11,669 bases of DNA, taken from the NCBI GenBank assembly GCA_937886455.1, contig CALGCU010000244.1:1-11669 (forward strand), given 5' to 3'. How positions within the stretch are numbered: position 1 is the first letter of the stretch; every line of letters starts with the position of its first letter. This document shows positions 1 through 7,470 of the stretch, piece by piece. The stretch is from an uncultured Bacteroidales bacterium (GTDB lineage Bacteria; Bacteroidota; Bacteroidia; Bacteroidales; Paludibacteraceae). The notes beneath the pieces are model-generated. The model saw nothing but the letters and a program-made list of their open reading frames with translations. It did not search any database and was not told where the DNA came from. Position numbers and translations under genes: made by a program.

Positions 1-109
1 GACCATCTCGGGACCACTAGATAGGAATAAATTTCTTTTTTAACGGACAACAATATTAAAAAATAGCAATTTCTACCGCGACCACATCGGGACTATTAGA
101 CAGGAATAA
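1..109. repeat. Pair of ~30-bp imperfect direct repeats downstream of nadK
   Basis: Positions 1-30 and 80-109 align without gaps at 25 of 30 bases. Both begin GACCA, share TCGGGAC, and end AGGAATAA. The offset is 79 bp, and the second copy ends on the base before the nadK stop codon (110-112 on the minus strand). The 3' half of copy 1 contains ACTAGATAGGAA (16-27), identical to the core of the 11-bp array at 7493-7591. Copy 2 has ATTAGACAGGAA (95-106), one base from a variant unit of that array. The intervening 49 nt are AT-rich with no ORF. The first copy starts at the window edge, so the array may continue to the left. The repeat is seen directly; any function is unknown. Confidence 0.75.
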
Positions 110-970
110 CTACAAACGCTTATCAACTCCCCACATGAGTTTGGTTTTCAGGGTTTGAAAAAATGAATAACCTTCAATACGGATGGTCTGCACGGTATAA
201 GGTGCCTTCTTTAGGGTGATTTTTACTGCGTCATGCAACACTTGTGATTGTCCATCTACGGATAATAAGAAGGAATTGGAACGACTTTTTACCTGCAATT
301 CAATGAGGGTGTCATCTGCAATAACCATCGGACGTACATTCAAACTATGTGTTGCTACGGGCGAAAGAATAAAATTGTGTGTTTGAGGAGTGAGAATCGG
401 ACCTCCTACACTGAGTGAATAAGCCGTTGAACCGGTAGGGGTGGACACCATCAAACCGTCAGCTTGATAAGTGTGTAAATACTGCCCATCTAAATACGCC
501 ATTACGCTAATCATGGAGGATAAGTCTTGTTTGAGAAGTGCTACTTCATTAAGCGCATTTTGTGGAATGGTAAGCTGAGTGTTTTCCACTTTCACTTCTA
601 TTAATGAGCGTTGTTCTAAAATGTATTTCCCGGCAAATAGTTTGGCAAAAGCCTCGCGCATTCCCTCGGGGGATACATCAGCCATAAAACCTAATCGACC
701 TGTATTGAGACCAAGAATAGGCATGCGCTTGCCCACAGCTGCTGCTGTTGTCAGAAAGGTTCCATCTCCTCCTACGCTCAAAGCCCAATCGGCATCTTCG
801 TCTGGGAGCATACACGTGATGTCAGATGATAATTCATCATGGTGAAGCACTTGATATATATTCTCGTCAAGAACCACCTGAACTCCTTCTTCAGAAAGAA
901 TTTGCAAGAGTTCTTTCACGGTTGATATTGTTTCTTCACGATGGGTGTTTCCAAATATAGCGACTTTCAT
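110..970 (-). CDS. nadK: NAD kinase (ATP-NAD kinase)
   Basis: Cytosolic enzyme that phosphorylates NAD to NADP, the only de novo route to NADP. With the start at 970 the protein has 286 residues, normal for the family. Visible family motifs are MKVAIFGNT at the N-terminus, GGDGT at 67-71 (nucleotide-binding and catalytic signature), GLNTGRLGF at 87-95, NE at 141-142, and DGLMVSTPTGSTAYS at 171-185. An in-frame ATG at 1006 would add 12 residues (MEIKYYNTRSGH) that do not resemble the family. The 970 start is preferred because it begins at the conserved beta strand and has AGGAG seven nt upstream. The gene is divergent from pdxJ across 263 nt. Its 3' end abuts a direct repeat, and no terminator hairpin is visible there. 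Confidence 0.97.
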   Translation of the reverse strand: MKVAIFGNTHREETISTVKELLQILSEEGVQVVLDENIYQVLHHDELSSDITCMLPDEDADWALSVGGDGTFLTTAAAVGKRMPILGLNTGRLGFMADVSPEGMREAFAKLFAGKYILEQRSLIEVKVENTQLTIPQNALNEVALLKQDLSSMISVMAYLDGQYLHTYQADGLMVSTPTGSTAYSLSVGGPILTPQTHNFILSPVATHSLNVRPMVIADDTLIELQVKSRSNSFLLSVDGQSQVLHDAVKITLKKAPYTVQTIRIEGYSFFQTLKTKLMWGVDKRL

Positions 971-977
971 ATGACCA

Positions 978-982
978 CTCCT
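978..982 (-). promoter_or_regulatory. Shine-Dalgarno-like ribosome binding site of nadK
   Basis: On the minus strand AGGAG lies seven nt before the ATG at 970-968. This decides between the 970 start and the upstream in-frame ATG at 1006. Most other genes here have A-rich leaders without such a motif, as is usual in Bacteroidota, so this SD-like site stands out locally. Confidence 0.55.
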
Positions 983-1075
983 TGTGTTATAATATTTAAT
1001 TTCCACAATATTGTTTCTGCACGCTTTTTAATGTACTCTTTGAGTAAATATGGATAGAATGCAACTTGGAAATCT

Positions 1076-1083
1076 CAAATTTA
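1076..1083 (-). promoter_or_regulatory. Candidate -7 box for nadK
   Basis: On the minus strand this reads TAAATTTG, matching the Bacteroidota -7 consensus TAnnTTTG. Transcription would start near 1069, leaving a leader of about 100 nt. No TTTG is present at the expected -33 position, so the call rests on the -7 box alone. Its distal end overlaps the palindrome at 1082-1093. Confidence 0.3.
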
Positions 1084-1093
1084 AGCATGCTTA
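1082..1093. promoter_or_regulatory. 12-bp perfect palindrome between divergent promoters (candidate operator)
   Basis: TAAGCATGCTTA is its own reverse complement. It overlaps the outer two bases of the nadK -7 candidate (1076-1083) and ends on the base before the pdxJ -33 TTTG (1094-1097). A dimeric regulator bound here could reach both promoters. The palindrome is certain; regulatory use is inference from its position. Confidence 0.4.
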
Positions 1094-1125
1094 TTTGCTA
1101 TTTCGCTCGCCTTGCACTATCTTTG
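1094..1125 (+). promoter_or_regulatory. Bacteroidota-type promoter for the pdxJ operon
   Basis: TTTG at 1094-1097 is followed by a 20-nt spacer and TATCTTTG at 1118-1125, an exact match to the -33 TTTG / -7 TAnnTTTG architecture. Transcription would begin near 1132, giving a pdxJ leader of about 100 nt. The -7 box and following CC match those upstream of infC (8807-8816). No other good promoter is visible before 7319, so this probably drives all eight genes. Confidence 0.75.
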
Positions 1126-1233
1126 CCAAGAGATTAGTGAGAGCGTTAAACTCATATTCTGGTGCAAAGAAACAAAAAACTTGACAACCTCGCAAAGTCT
1201 TTACCATGTAAACCCAAATACTAAATAGAGTAT

Positions 1234-1956
1234 ATGACTCGTTTAAGCGTAAATATTAACAAAGTAGCTACCCTGCGAAATGCTCGCGGAGGTAATGTGC
1301 CTGACGTACTGCAAGTGGCTTTAGATTGTGAACGTTTCGGCGCTGATGGTATAACGGTTCATCCTCGTCCGGACGAACGCCACATTAGGTATAGTGATGT
1401 CCGAGCTCTCCGACCTTTGCTACACACTGAGTTTAACATTGAAGGCTATCCGTGTGAAAGCTTTATTAATCTTGTGCTGGAAGTGTGCCCGGAACAAGTT
1501 ACCTTGGTGCCCGACCCACCGGGAGTGCTTACTTCTAATGCCGGATGGGACACGCTGACTCACCAAGATTTTTTGCGAGAGGTAATTGCTACATTCAAAG
1601 CAAAAAATATTCGGGTGTCTTTGTTTGTGGAGGCAGATCCGGTAATGGTGGAATATGCAGCAAAAGCCGGGGCTGACAGAGTGGAACTCTACACCGAACC
1701 GTATGCAAAACAATATCCGGAAAACCCCACTGAGGCTATCCGTGCTTTTAAATTGGCAGCAAATAAAGCAAAAGAAATGAAACTCGGACTGAATGCCGGA
1801 CATGATTTGAGTTTGGAAAACCTTGGGTATTTATGTCAAGAAATACCCGAAATTGATGAGGTGTCAATCGGACATGCCTTAATAGCTGATGCGTTATACA
1901 TGGGTCTGGAGGAAACTATTCATCGTTATCTTTCTTTAGTAAAACAAAACAAATAA
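1234..1956 (+). CDS. pdxJ: Pyridoxine 5'-phosphate synthase
   Basis: Cytosolic TIM-barrel enzyme that condenses 3-amino-2-oxopropyl phosphate with 1-deoxyxylulose 5-phosphate to form pyridoxine 5'-phosphate, the last ring-forming step of DXP-dependent vitamin B6 synthesis. The length of 240 residues is normal. Visible motifs are VNINKVATLRNARGG at 6-20, GADGITVH at 36-43 with HPRPDERHI (H43, R45, H50), E70 in FNIEGYP, E151 in RVELYTEPY, NAGHDL with H190, and SIGHALI at 211-217. The NINK and HPRPD forms, where E. coli has NIDH and HLRED, are as I recall them from other Bacteroidota enzymes. It is the first gene of the operon and ends 12 nt before exbB. A 5-bp ATACT/AGTAT inverted repeat lies immediately before the ATG. 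Confidence 0.97.
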   Translation: MTRLSVNINKVATLRNARGGNVPDVLQVALDCERFGADGITVHPRPDERHIRYSDVRALRPLLHTEFNIEGYPCESFINLVLEVCPEQVTLVPDPPGVLTSNAGWDTLTHQDFLREVIATFKAKNIRVSLFVEADPVMVEYAAKAGADRVELYTEPYAKQYPENPTEAIRAFKLAANKAKEMKLGLNAGHDLSLENLGYLCQEIPEIDEVSIGHALIADALYMGLEETIHRYLSLVKQNK

Positions 1957-1968
1957 CAACAAATAATT

Positions 1969-2679
1969 ATGAGCTTTTTAAGTATTTTTCTACAAGTCGC
2001 AAACACTATTGACACACTGTCAATGTCAACCGCAGAAATGGTTGCTGAACCGGAAAAGATGAACCTTTGGACCATGGCAACATACGGGGGACCTATCATG
2101 ATCATCCTTGCTATTATGTTTGCATTGGCGGTTTATCTTTTTATTGAACGTTTAGTGACCTTAAAAAAGGCATCTAAAGAAGAAAAGTCTTTTATGAATC
2201 GTATCAAAGACTATATTCACGATGGAAAAATAGATTCTGCTATTCGTTTGTGTCAAGAGACTAATAACCCAACTGCACGCATGGTGGAAAAGGGAATTAG
2301 CCGATTGGGACGTCCTATGAGTGATGTGCTGGTTGCTATTGAGAACGTGGGAAATATTGAAATTGCTAAATTGGAAAAAGGGCTTGTGTTGCTTGCTTCT
2401 ATCTCTGGGGGAGCGCCTATGCTGGGATTCTTGGGAACAGTAACGGGTATGGTGAGCACCTTCTTTAATATGGCGCAAACAAGTGGAGGTACCATTGAAC
2501 TTAGTTCGCTTTCTACGGGTATGTATCAAGCAATGGTAACTACTATCGGAGGTCTGATTGTGGGTATCTTGGCATACTTTGCCTACAACTACCTTGTGGC
2601 GCAAATTGATGCTGTAATGCGCAAACTGGAAACAGGAACAATGGAATTTTTAGACTTGCTTAATGAACCTGCTGCATAG
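1969..2679 (+). CDS. exbB: ExbB/TolQ/MotA-family proton channel protein
   Basis: Inner-membrane subunit that forms a proton channel with ExbD and powers a TonB- or TolA-type transducer. The protein has 236 residues and three membrane segments in the expected layout: about 40-60, a cytoplasmic domain of roughly 75 residues, then about 138-168 and 186-212. The second segment carries LGFLGTVTGM (152-161), the family signature with the channel Thr157. The third begins TTIGGLIVGI (191-200) with the second conserved Thr. The first 38 residues form a short N-terminal region. The family does not separate ExbB from TolQ by sequence alone; the adjacent exbD and TonB-like genes fit either a TonB or a Tol role. 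The gene starts 12 nt after pdxJ, and exbD follows after 24 nt. Confidence 0.93.
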   Translation: MSFLSIFLQVANTIDTLSMSTAEMVAEPEKMNLWTMATYGGPIMIILAIMFALAVYLFIERLVTLKKASKEEKSFMNRIKDYIHDGKIDSAIRLCQETNNPTARMVEKGISRLGRPMSDVLVAIENVGNIEIAKLEKGLVLLASISGGAPMLGFLGTVTGMVSTFFNMAQTSGGTIELSSLSTGMYQAMVTTIGGLIVGILAYFAYNYLVAQIDAVMRKLETGTMEFLDLLNEPAA

Positions 2680-2703
2680 TTCATTCCTTAAAAATCTACA
2701 TCA

Positions 2704-3117
2704 ATGGCTCTGAAAAGAAGAAATAAGGTAGAAGCAACATTCAGTATGTCATCAATGACAGACTTGATATTCCTACTGTTGCTGTTTTTTATCATGGCAA
2801 GCACAATGTCATCGCCAAATGACATAAAAATTAATTTGCCACAAAGCAAAGCGAAAACCACTACGCGTGCCACTGTGGCGAAAGTGTCAATCGATGAACT
2901 GGGAAACTATTATATCGCAGTAGGAAAAGCTAAACCGGTACAAATTGCACCGGAAGAACTCGAAAGTCGTATTACACAAATCGTGGCTCAAGACACCACT
3001 ACATACATAGCGCTGCATGCTGACCAAGATATAGCATACAAAGAAGTGGTACATGTTTTGGATATAGCAAATGAACATAAATTAAAATTGGTAATAGCCA
3101 CAAAAAAAGCTAAATGA
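2704..3117 (+). CDS. exbD: ExbD/TolR-family biopolymer transport protein
   Basis: Single-span inner-membrane partner of ExbB. The protein has 137 residues: a basic cytoplasmic N-terminus (MALKRRNK), one membrane segment at about 19-37, and a periplasmic domain from about residue 40 that ends with IALHADQDI (102-110) and VLDIANE. Asp20 in SSMTDLIFLLL matches the essential membrane aspartate of ExbD and TolR, the proton-carrying residue. Its stop codon overlaps the start of the TonB-like gene as ATGA (3114-3117), which suggests translational coupling of motor and transducer. TolR versus ExbD cannot be decided from sequence; the conventional name is used. Confidence 0.93.
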   Translation: MALKRRNKVEATFSMSSMTDLIFLLLLFFIMASTMSSPNDIKINLPQSKAKTTTRATVAKVSIDELGNYYIAVGKAKPVQIAPEELESRITQIVAQDTTTYIALHADQDIAYKEVVHVLDIANEHKLKLVIATKKAK

Positions 3118-3902
3118 AACAATCTGAAATATATGGTTTGATTGGTTCAATACTCACGTGTGTGTTGATGTTCTTATTGCTGTGGTTTTTATATATGAAT
3201 GTGGAAACACCGCAAGAGGATGAAGGTATTATGGTGAGCATAGGCAACGCGGAAGCCGGAGGTGGATGGCAAGAGGAACAGATGAATCAAAGCACACCGG
3301 TGGCACCTCCGCCTACTCCTGCTGCTCCGAGCCAAAACGACCTGATGACGCAAGATGATGAATCACTCGCCCTTGCTGAACAACGTAAACAAGAGGCACG
3401 AAAAAAAGCCGCTGAAGAAGCTGAGCGAATCCGTAAACAAAAGGAAGAGGAAGCAAGAATAGCGGCGGAAAAGGCTGCCAGAGAAGCTGCATTGGCTGAA
3501 CAAAGAAGACTGGAGCAGGAAAAAATTGACAAAGCGAATAAATTGGGAGGACTGTTCGGAAATAACACCACTGGAAGCGGAAGTGGAAACACTACAGGCA
3601 CTCAATTTGAAGGTAATCCATTGGGCAAAGGAACTTCTGGGGGAAACTCTTGGTCGGTATATGGACGAAACCTGAAAGGAAACATTGTCAAGCCTTCCTA
3701 CAATAGTAATATCGAAGGTACTGTTATTGTGACTATACGTGTAAATGCCACAGGGCGTGTGATTAGCGCTAATGTGACAGGTGGAACTATTTCGGATGCA
3801 CAACTCAGAGAAGCCGCCAGACAAGCGGCACTGAAAACCATGTTCTCTGAAGGAAAGGATGAAGTAACGGGTATTATTACCTTTAATTTTAAATTAAACT
3901 AA
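3114..3902 (+). CDS. tonB: TonB-family energy transducer with TolA-like central coiled coil
   Basis: Periplasm-spanning protein that transmits ExbB/ExbD motor energy to the outer membrane. The 262 residues divide into a membrane anchor (about 8-28), a short Pro-rich stretch (PVAPPPTPAAP, 62-72), a highly charged Glu/Lys/Arg/Ala helix (about 84-142), a Gly/Ser/Asn-rich linker (144-180), and a C-terminal TonB-type domain (about 183-262). That domain holds GRNLKGNIVKPSY, VIVTIRVNATGRV and a final strand GIITFNFKLN. The long Ala-rich charged helix recalls TolA, while the C-terminal strand pattern recalls Bacteroidota TonB proteins. It is therefore uncertain whether it serves TonB-dependent receptors or a Tol-Pal-like envelope role. 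It overlaps exbD by 4 nt and lies 10 nt before the DJ-1 gene. Confidence 0.88.
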   Translation: MKQSEIYGLIGSILTCVLMFLLLWFLYMNVETPQEDEGIMVSIGNAEAGGGWQEEQMNQSTPVAPPPTPAAPSQNDLMTQDDESLALAEQRKQEARKKAAEEAERIRKQKEEEARIAAEKAAREAALAEQRRLEQEKIDKANKLGGLFGNNTTGSGSGNTTGTQFEGNPLGKGTSGGNSWSVYGRNLKGNIVKPSYNSNIEGTVIVTIRVNATGRVISANVTGGTISDAQLREAARQAALKTMFSEGKDEVTGIITFNFKLN

Positions 3903-3912
3903 TTGAAGATTT

Positions 3913-4455
3913 ATGAAAGTATATACCTTTTTGGCTAATGGCTTTGAGGAAATTGAAGCTATCACACCAATAGATTTGTTAAGACGTGCCGGTGTGGATG
4001 TATGCACCGTCTCAGTACATGACTCAAAAACAGTGAGCGGGGCACATGGAATGTCTTTAGTGGCGGATGCGCTCTATGATGAATGTAACTTTGAGGATGC
4101 GGATATGTTGTTCTTGCCGGGTGGAATGCCGGGAACTACCAATCTGGAAGCTCATGCCGGACTATGTGAACTGCTACGCAAGCAAAATGAGGATGGAAAA
4201 TGGATTGCAGCAATTTGTGCGGCTCCGTCTATATTGGGAAAATTAGGACTGTTGGAAGGTAAAAAGGCTACTTGCTATCCCGGCTTTGAAAACTTCTTAG
4301 GCGATAGCGCTATGGAAGCAAGCGTAGTGATAAGTGATAATGTTATCACTGCGGAAGGACCTGGTGCTGCATATGATTTTGCGTTAGACCTCATCGAACT
4401 ATTGACCGACGAAGAAACTTCTCAGCGTATTGGTCAGGAAACAATGTACAGATGA
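3913..4455 (+). CDS. DJ-1/PfpI family protein (ThiJ/YajL-like)
   Basis: Small cytosolic protein of the DJ-1 superfamily, 180 residues. The conserved nucleophile-elbow cysteine is C102 in AAICAAPSILG, and E15 in GFEEIEAITP corresponds to DJ-1 Glu18, which tunes that cysteine. LPGG (68-71) and AEGPGAAYDFAL (147-158) complete the fold signature. Proposed activities for the family include redox sensing, chaperone and glyoxalase or deglycase functions; which applies here cannot be told from sequence. It lies 10 nt after the TonB-like gene. The stop at 4453-4455 is 7 nt before the preferred tcdA start. Confidence 0.9.
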   Translation: MKVYTFLANGFEEIEAITPIDLLRRAGVDVCTVSVHDSKTVSGAHGMSLVADALYDECNFEDADMLFLPGGMPGTTNLEAHAGLCELLRKQNEDGKWIAAICAAPSILGKLGLLEGKKATCYPGFENFLGDSAMEASVVISDNVITAEGPGAAYDFALDLIELLTDEETSQRIGQETMYR

Positions 4456-4462
4456 GATGTTG

Positions 4463-5191
4463 ATGGAATGGACACAACGCACGGAGGCGCTTTTAGGACA
4501 CACCAATATCATCACACTAAATAATGCACACATTCTTGTTGTGGGAGTTGGTGGAGTAGGGGGTGCTGCCATTGAAATGTTGGCGCGTGCGGGAGTTGGT
4601 AAATTTACTTTGATTGACAATGACCTTGTGTCTATTACAAATATCAATCGGCAACTCATTGCTAATCACACCACTGTGGGGCAAACCAAAGTGGATGTGT
4701 GGAAAGAAAGATTGTTGAGTATTAACCCTCATATAATCGTTAATACAAATGCAGTCTTTTTGGATGAAAATAATGTGGCATCATTGTTGACTGAAGATAA
4801 ATTTGATTTCGTAGTGGATGCTATTGACACGCTCTCGCCAAAGGTGCAATTGCTGGCTGCTTGTCATCAAAACGGAATCAATGTTATATCCTCAATGGGC
4901 TCTGGTAGTAAGATGGACCCGGCATGCATTCGTTTGGCGGATATCAGTAAAACGGCTTATTGTCCACTGGCAAGGAGTGTGCGTGGCGCATTGAGCAAAA
5001 AGGGCATTAAGAATGGAATCCCTTGTGTCTATTCTATAGAGCAACCCATCAAACAAGGTGTGATTCCGGTGGAAGGGGAACGAAATAAAAAAAGCACTAC
5101 CGGTACTATATCTTATATGCCTAATTTATTTGGCTGTTGGATGGCTGCTTATGTTATAAATTCACTCACAAAAGACATATCTCATGATTAA
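4463..5191 (+). CDS. tcdA: tRNA threonylcarbamoyladenosine dehydratase (TcdA/CsdL, ThiF/E1-like)
   Basis: ThiF/E1-like ATP-dependent enzyme predicted to cyclise t6A37 of ANN-decoding tRNAs to ct6A. From 4463 the protein has 242 residues. Visible features are the adenylate-binding loop VVGVGGVGGAA (27-37), IDNDLVSITNINRQ (51-64) with the conserved Asn-Arg-Gln, VDAIDTLSPK (118-127), SSMGSG (143-148), and a C-terminal KKSTTGTISYMPNLFG region. The start is chosen because MEWTQRTEALLG fits the usual beginning. ATG 4457 adds two residues, and TTG 4430 would lie inside the DJ-1 gene. At the position roughly equivalent to E. coli MDCASG there is Thr and no Cys; I cannot say whether that matters. It overlaps lolD by 8 nt. 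Confidence 0.9.
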   Translation: MEWTQRTEALLGHTNIITLNNAHILVVGVGGVGGAAIEMLARAGVGKFTLIDNDLVSITNINRQLIANHTTVGQTKVDVWKERLLSINPHIIVNTNAVFLDENNVASLLTEDKFDFVVDAIDTLSPKVQLLAACHQNGINVISSMGSGSKMDPACIRLADISKTAYCPLARSVRGALSKKGIKNGIPCVYSIEQPIKQGVIPVEGERNKKSTTGTISYMPNLFGCWMAAYVINSLTKDISHD

Positions 5192-5837
5192 AGCTCACAA
5201 TATATACAAGCGTTTTGACAACCTGGAAGTACTCAAAGGTGTAAGTTTTGAAGTGGAAAAGGGTGAAATGGTAGCTATCATTGGACCAAGTGGAGCCGGA
5301 AAAACTACACTACTCCAAATTATTGGAACACTTGATAAACCTAACAGTGGAAATATCATCATTGGGGGACAGGATGTGTCCTTGTTGAAGGAAAAGGAAT
5401 TGTCACATTTCCGTAATCAGGAAATAGGATTTATCTTTCAGTTTCATCAATTATTGCCGGAATTTACTGCGCTTGAAAATGTAATGCTGCCTGCACTGAT
5501 TGGACACACTGAGCATCAAGAGGCAAAACAGCGTGCAGTGCAAATCCTGGAACGCCTGAATCTTGGAGACCGACTTCATCACAAGCCTAATGAACTCTCA
5601 GGTGGTGAACGTCAAAGAGTGGCTGCGGCAAGGGCTTTAATAAACAACCCATCTATCATTCTGGCGGATGAACCATCGGGTAGTTTGGATAGTAATAATA
5701 AGCAAGAACTACACCGACTTTTATGTGACATGCGTGACCAATTCAACCAAACTATTGTCATAGTTACACACGATAACGAATTGGCTCAAATCGCAAATCG
5801 TATTGTGAAAATGCAAGACGGAAGAATTATCTCCTAA
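5184..5837 (+). CDS. lolD: LolD-type ABC transporter ATP-binding protein
   Basis: Cytoplasmic ATPase of an ABC system. The closest visible match is LolD, which with LolC/LolE releases lipoproteins from the inner membrane to the LolA carrier. The protein has 217 residues with a complete ATPase set: Walker A GPSGAGKTT (34-42), Q-loop Q86 within IFQFHQLLPEFTALENV (a LolD-like stretch), signature LSGGERQR (138-145), Walker B ILADEP (159-164), D-loop GSLD, and switch His196. No permease gene is adjacent, so the lolCE partner must be elsewhere. Related FtsE- or MacB-type ATPases are the alternative. Its ATG lies inside the last codons of tcdA, and the next gene starts 3 nt after its stop. Confidence 0.88.
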   Translation: MIKAHNIYKRFDNLEVLKGVSFEVEKGEMVAIIGPSGAGKTTLLQIIGTLDKPNSGNIIIGGQDVSLLKEKELSHFRNQEIGFIFQFHQLLPEFTALENVMLPALIGHTEHQEAKQRAVQILERLNLGDRLHHKPNELSGGERQRVAAARALINNPSIILADEPSGSLDSNNKQELHRLLCDMRDQFNQTIVIVTHDNELAQIANRIVKMQDGRIIS

Positions 5838-5840
5838 TCA

Positions 5841-7319
5841 ATGAGAACACTCTGTTCTGTCATATTATTCTTTGTTGCCTCATCTGTTTTATGGGCGCAA
5901 CAAACTAATGATAGCATACACGCAACGCCTATTAAAGATTCCGTGCGGGTTATCACAGACACTATACAAACTTCTCAACTGCTGAATACTACCAAAGCGG
6001 AATCACTCTTGGAAGCTTACTTGATGAACTTGCTCGAAAAACAAGGACAGCGATTATATAATGACTCAACTTCTCCTGCTCTTTCTGAACAAAGTGTTGA
6101 TACATCGGCAATGCAAATTCCACTACCACTGTCAGCGCAATATAATCCTTTGTGCATTGAACTTATATTCAAACCACTGGAACTGTCTATTGACAAACCT
6201 ATCTCTTACGGGATGTACTCCTCCCCTTCACCATCTGGCGCGTTAACAAATTTACCGCACAGGTCTTTATTTGATGAAGAGAAAAGTCTGTATGAGCTAC
6301 GTAATAAGGCGCGCTCCTATATCACCTCTCATGCGGCTGATTTATATGTTGGAACTTTTCAAGATTTACCGGAAGTGGCGCATTTGCACGAAAAACATCT
6401 TCTAAGTAATAATACTAAACACCTGAGATTGGGTAAGTCTGAAAAATTGAAAACCAAGTCATTGGAACTTGTAAAAATAGCTAAGGCGAAATGGATTAGT
6501 AAAGGATCGGCGCTCCTGCAATTCTCGCAAAACTATGTTTCAAAAAACTGGTATAAGGGTGGTAATAGCAATATCGCCATCTTGGGTATAGCGGAAGGAA
6601 GTATCACCTACGACAACCACAAAAATATTCAGTGGGAAAACACGGGAGAATGGCGAGCAGGATTCAATAGTGTCAATGGTGACACCTTGCGTAAAATCAG
6701 CACAAGCGATGACCTGCTCCGCTTGCAGAGTAAACTGGGCTTTAAGGCGTTCAATAAGTTCTACTACTCAGGAGCTGTGGAGTTTCAAACACAGTTTTTT
6801 AACACATTCAAAGAAATTAACTCCACACAGTTGAAGAGCTCTACTTTCTCACCGGTACGATTGAACATTAGTTTGGGTCTCGACTATAAGCCGAATAAAG
6901 ACTTGTCCATTATGTTTGCACCGGTCTCTTACAAGTTTATCTATGTTATGGACACTACAAGTATCGACCAAACTCAATTCGGGGTAAAAAAAGATAAATG
7001 TTCGCTTAATGAAGTGGGTAGCTCAATTAAAATCATCTATAAGTATCAACCTGTGGATGGTATTCAATTGGATGGGCGTTTCTACTTCTATACAAACTAC
7101 CAAAAAGTGGAGGTCGAACTGGAATTGGTGGCAAACTTCATCATCAATCGCTACTTCAGTGCACGCCTCTCTCTCTATCCGCGTTACGACAACACGGCAA
7201 TTCTGCCAAACAAAGAAAAGGCGCAAATCCAATTCAAAGAATTTCTTAGTGTAGGCTTCTCGCATAAATTTACACAAGCAGGAAAAATCAAAAGAAACAG
7301 ACATCTTGCTGCGCAATAG
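5841..7319 (+). CDS. DUF3078 domain protein, exported, predicted outer-membrane beta-barrel
   Basis: Protein of 492 residues with a signal peptide (MRTLCSVILFFVASSVLWA, likely cleaved after residue 19 before QQ). A low-complexity Ser/Thr-rich region runs from about 20 to 200, and a C-terminal half from about 215 matches the Bacteroidota DUF3078 pattern: KWISKGSALLQFSQNYVSKN, WYKGGNSN (237-244), and ITYDNHKNIQWEN. Alternating hydrophobic/aromatic strands such as RFYFYTNY and ARLSLYPRYD suggest a beta-barrel in the outer membrane. The last strand LSVGFSHKF (469-477) is followed by a basic tail (KIKRNRHLAAQ), so the protein does not end in the usual aromatic residue. Function is unknown. It is the last gene of the operon, 3 nt after lolD; no convincing terminator follows. 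Confidence 0.82.
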   Translation: MRTLCSVILFFVASSVLWAQQTNDSIHATPIKDSVRVITDTIQTSQLLNTTKAESLLEAYLMNLLEKQGQRLYNDSTSPALSEQSVDTSAMQIPLPLSAQYNPLCIELIFKPLELSIDKPISYGMYSSPSPSGALTNLPHRSLFDEEKSLYELRNKARSYITSHAADLYVGTFQDLPEVAHLHEKHLLSNNTKHLRLGKSEKLKTKSLELVKIAKAKWISKGSALLQFSQNYVSKNWYKGGNSNIAILGIAEGSITYDNHKNIQWENTGEWRAGFNSVNGDTLRKISTSDDLLRLQSKLGFKAFNKFYYSGAVEFQTQFFNTFKEINSTQLKSSTFSPVRLNISLGLDYKPNKDLSIMFAPVSYKFIYVMDTTSIDQTQFGVKKDKCSLNEVGSSIKIIYKYQPVDGIQLDGRFYFYTNYQKVEVELELVANFIINRYFSARLSLYPRYDNTAILPNKEKAQIQFKEFLSVGFSHKFTQAGKIKRNRHLAAQ

Positions 7320-7470
7320 AAACGATATGCGACGATAAGAATAGGCAGTGTCTATGCATAAAAACATGATTAACAAAGCCTTCTGGTTAGTTCCATCATG
7401 GCAGTCCCTAAAAACTAAAACTAAAAAAATACCCCCTAAACACTAAGACGAGTCAGACCGTATTCACTAT

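Noticed and set aside
1218..1233. ATACT/AGTAT inverted repeat just before the pdxJ ATG as a translational switch
   Set aside because: A 5-bp mostly A-U stem is marginally stable and common by chance in AT-rich leaders.
4430..4462. TTG start for tcdA inside the DJ-1 gene
   Set aside because: The extra 11 residues (MVRKQCTDEML) do not resemble the family start. ATG 4463 gives MEWTQRTEALLG directly after the DJ-1 stop.
7341..7355. Possible terminator hairpin after the DUF3078 gene (ATAGGC/GTCTAT)
   Set aside because: Only six pairs including a G-U, a three-base loop, and no T-run follow.
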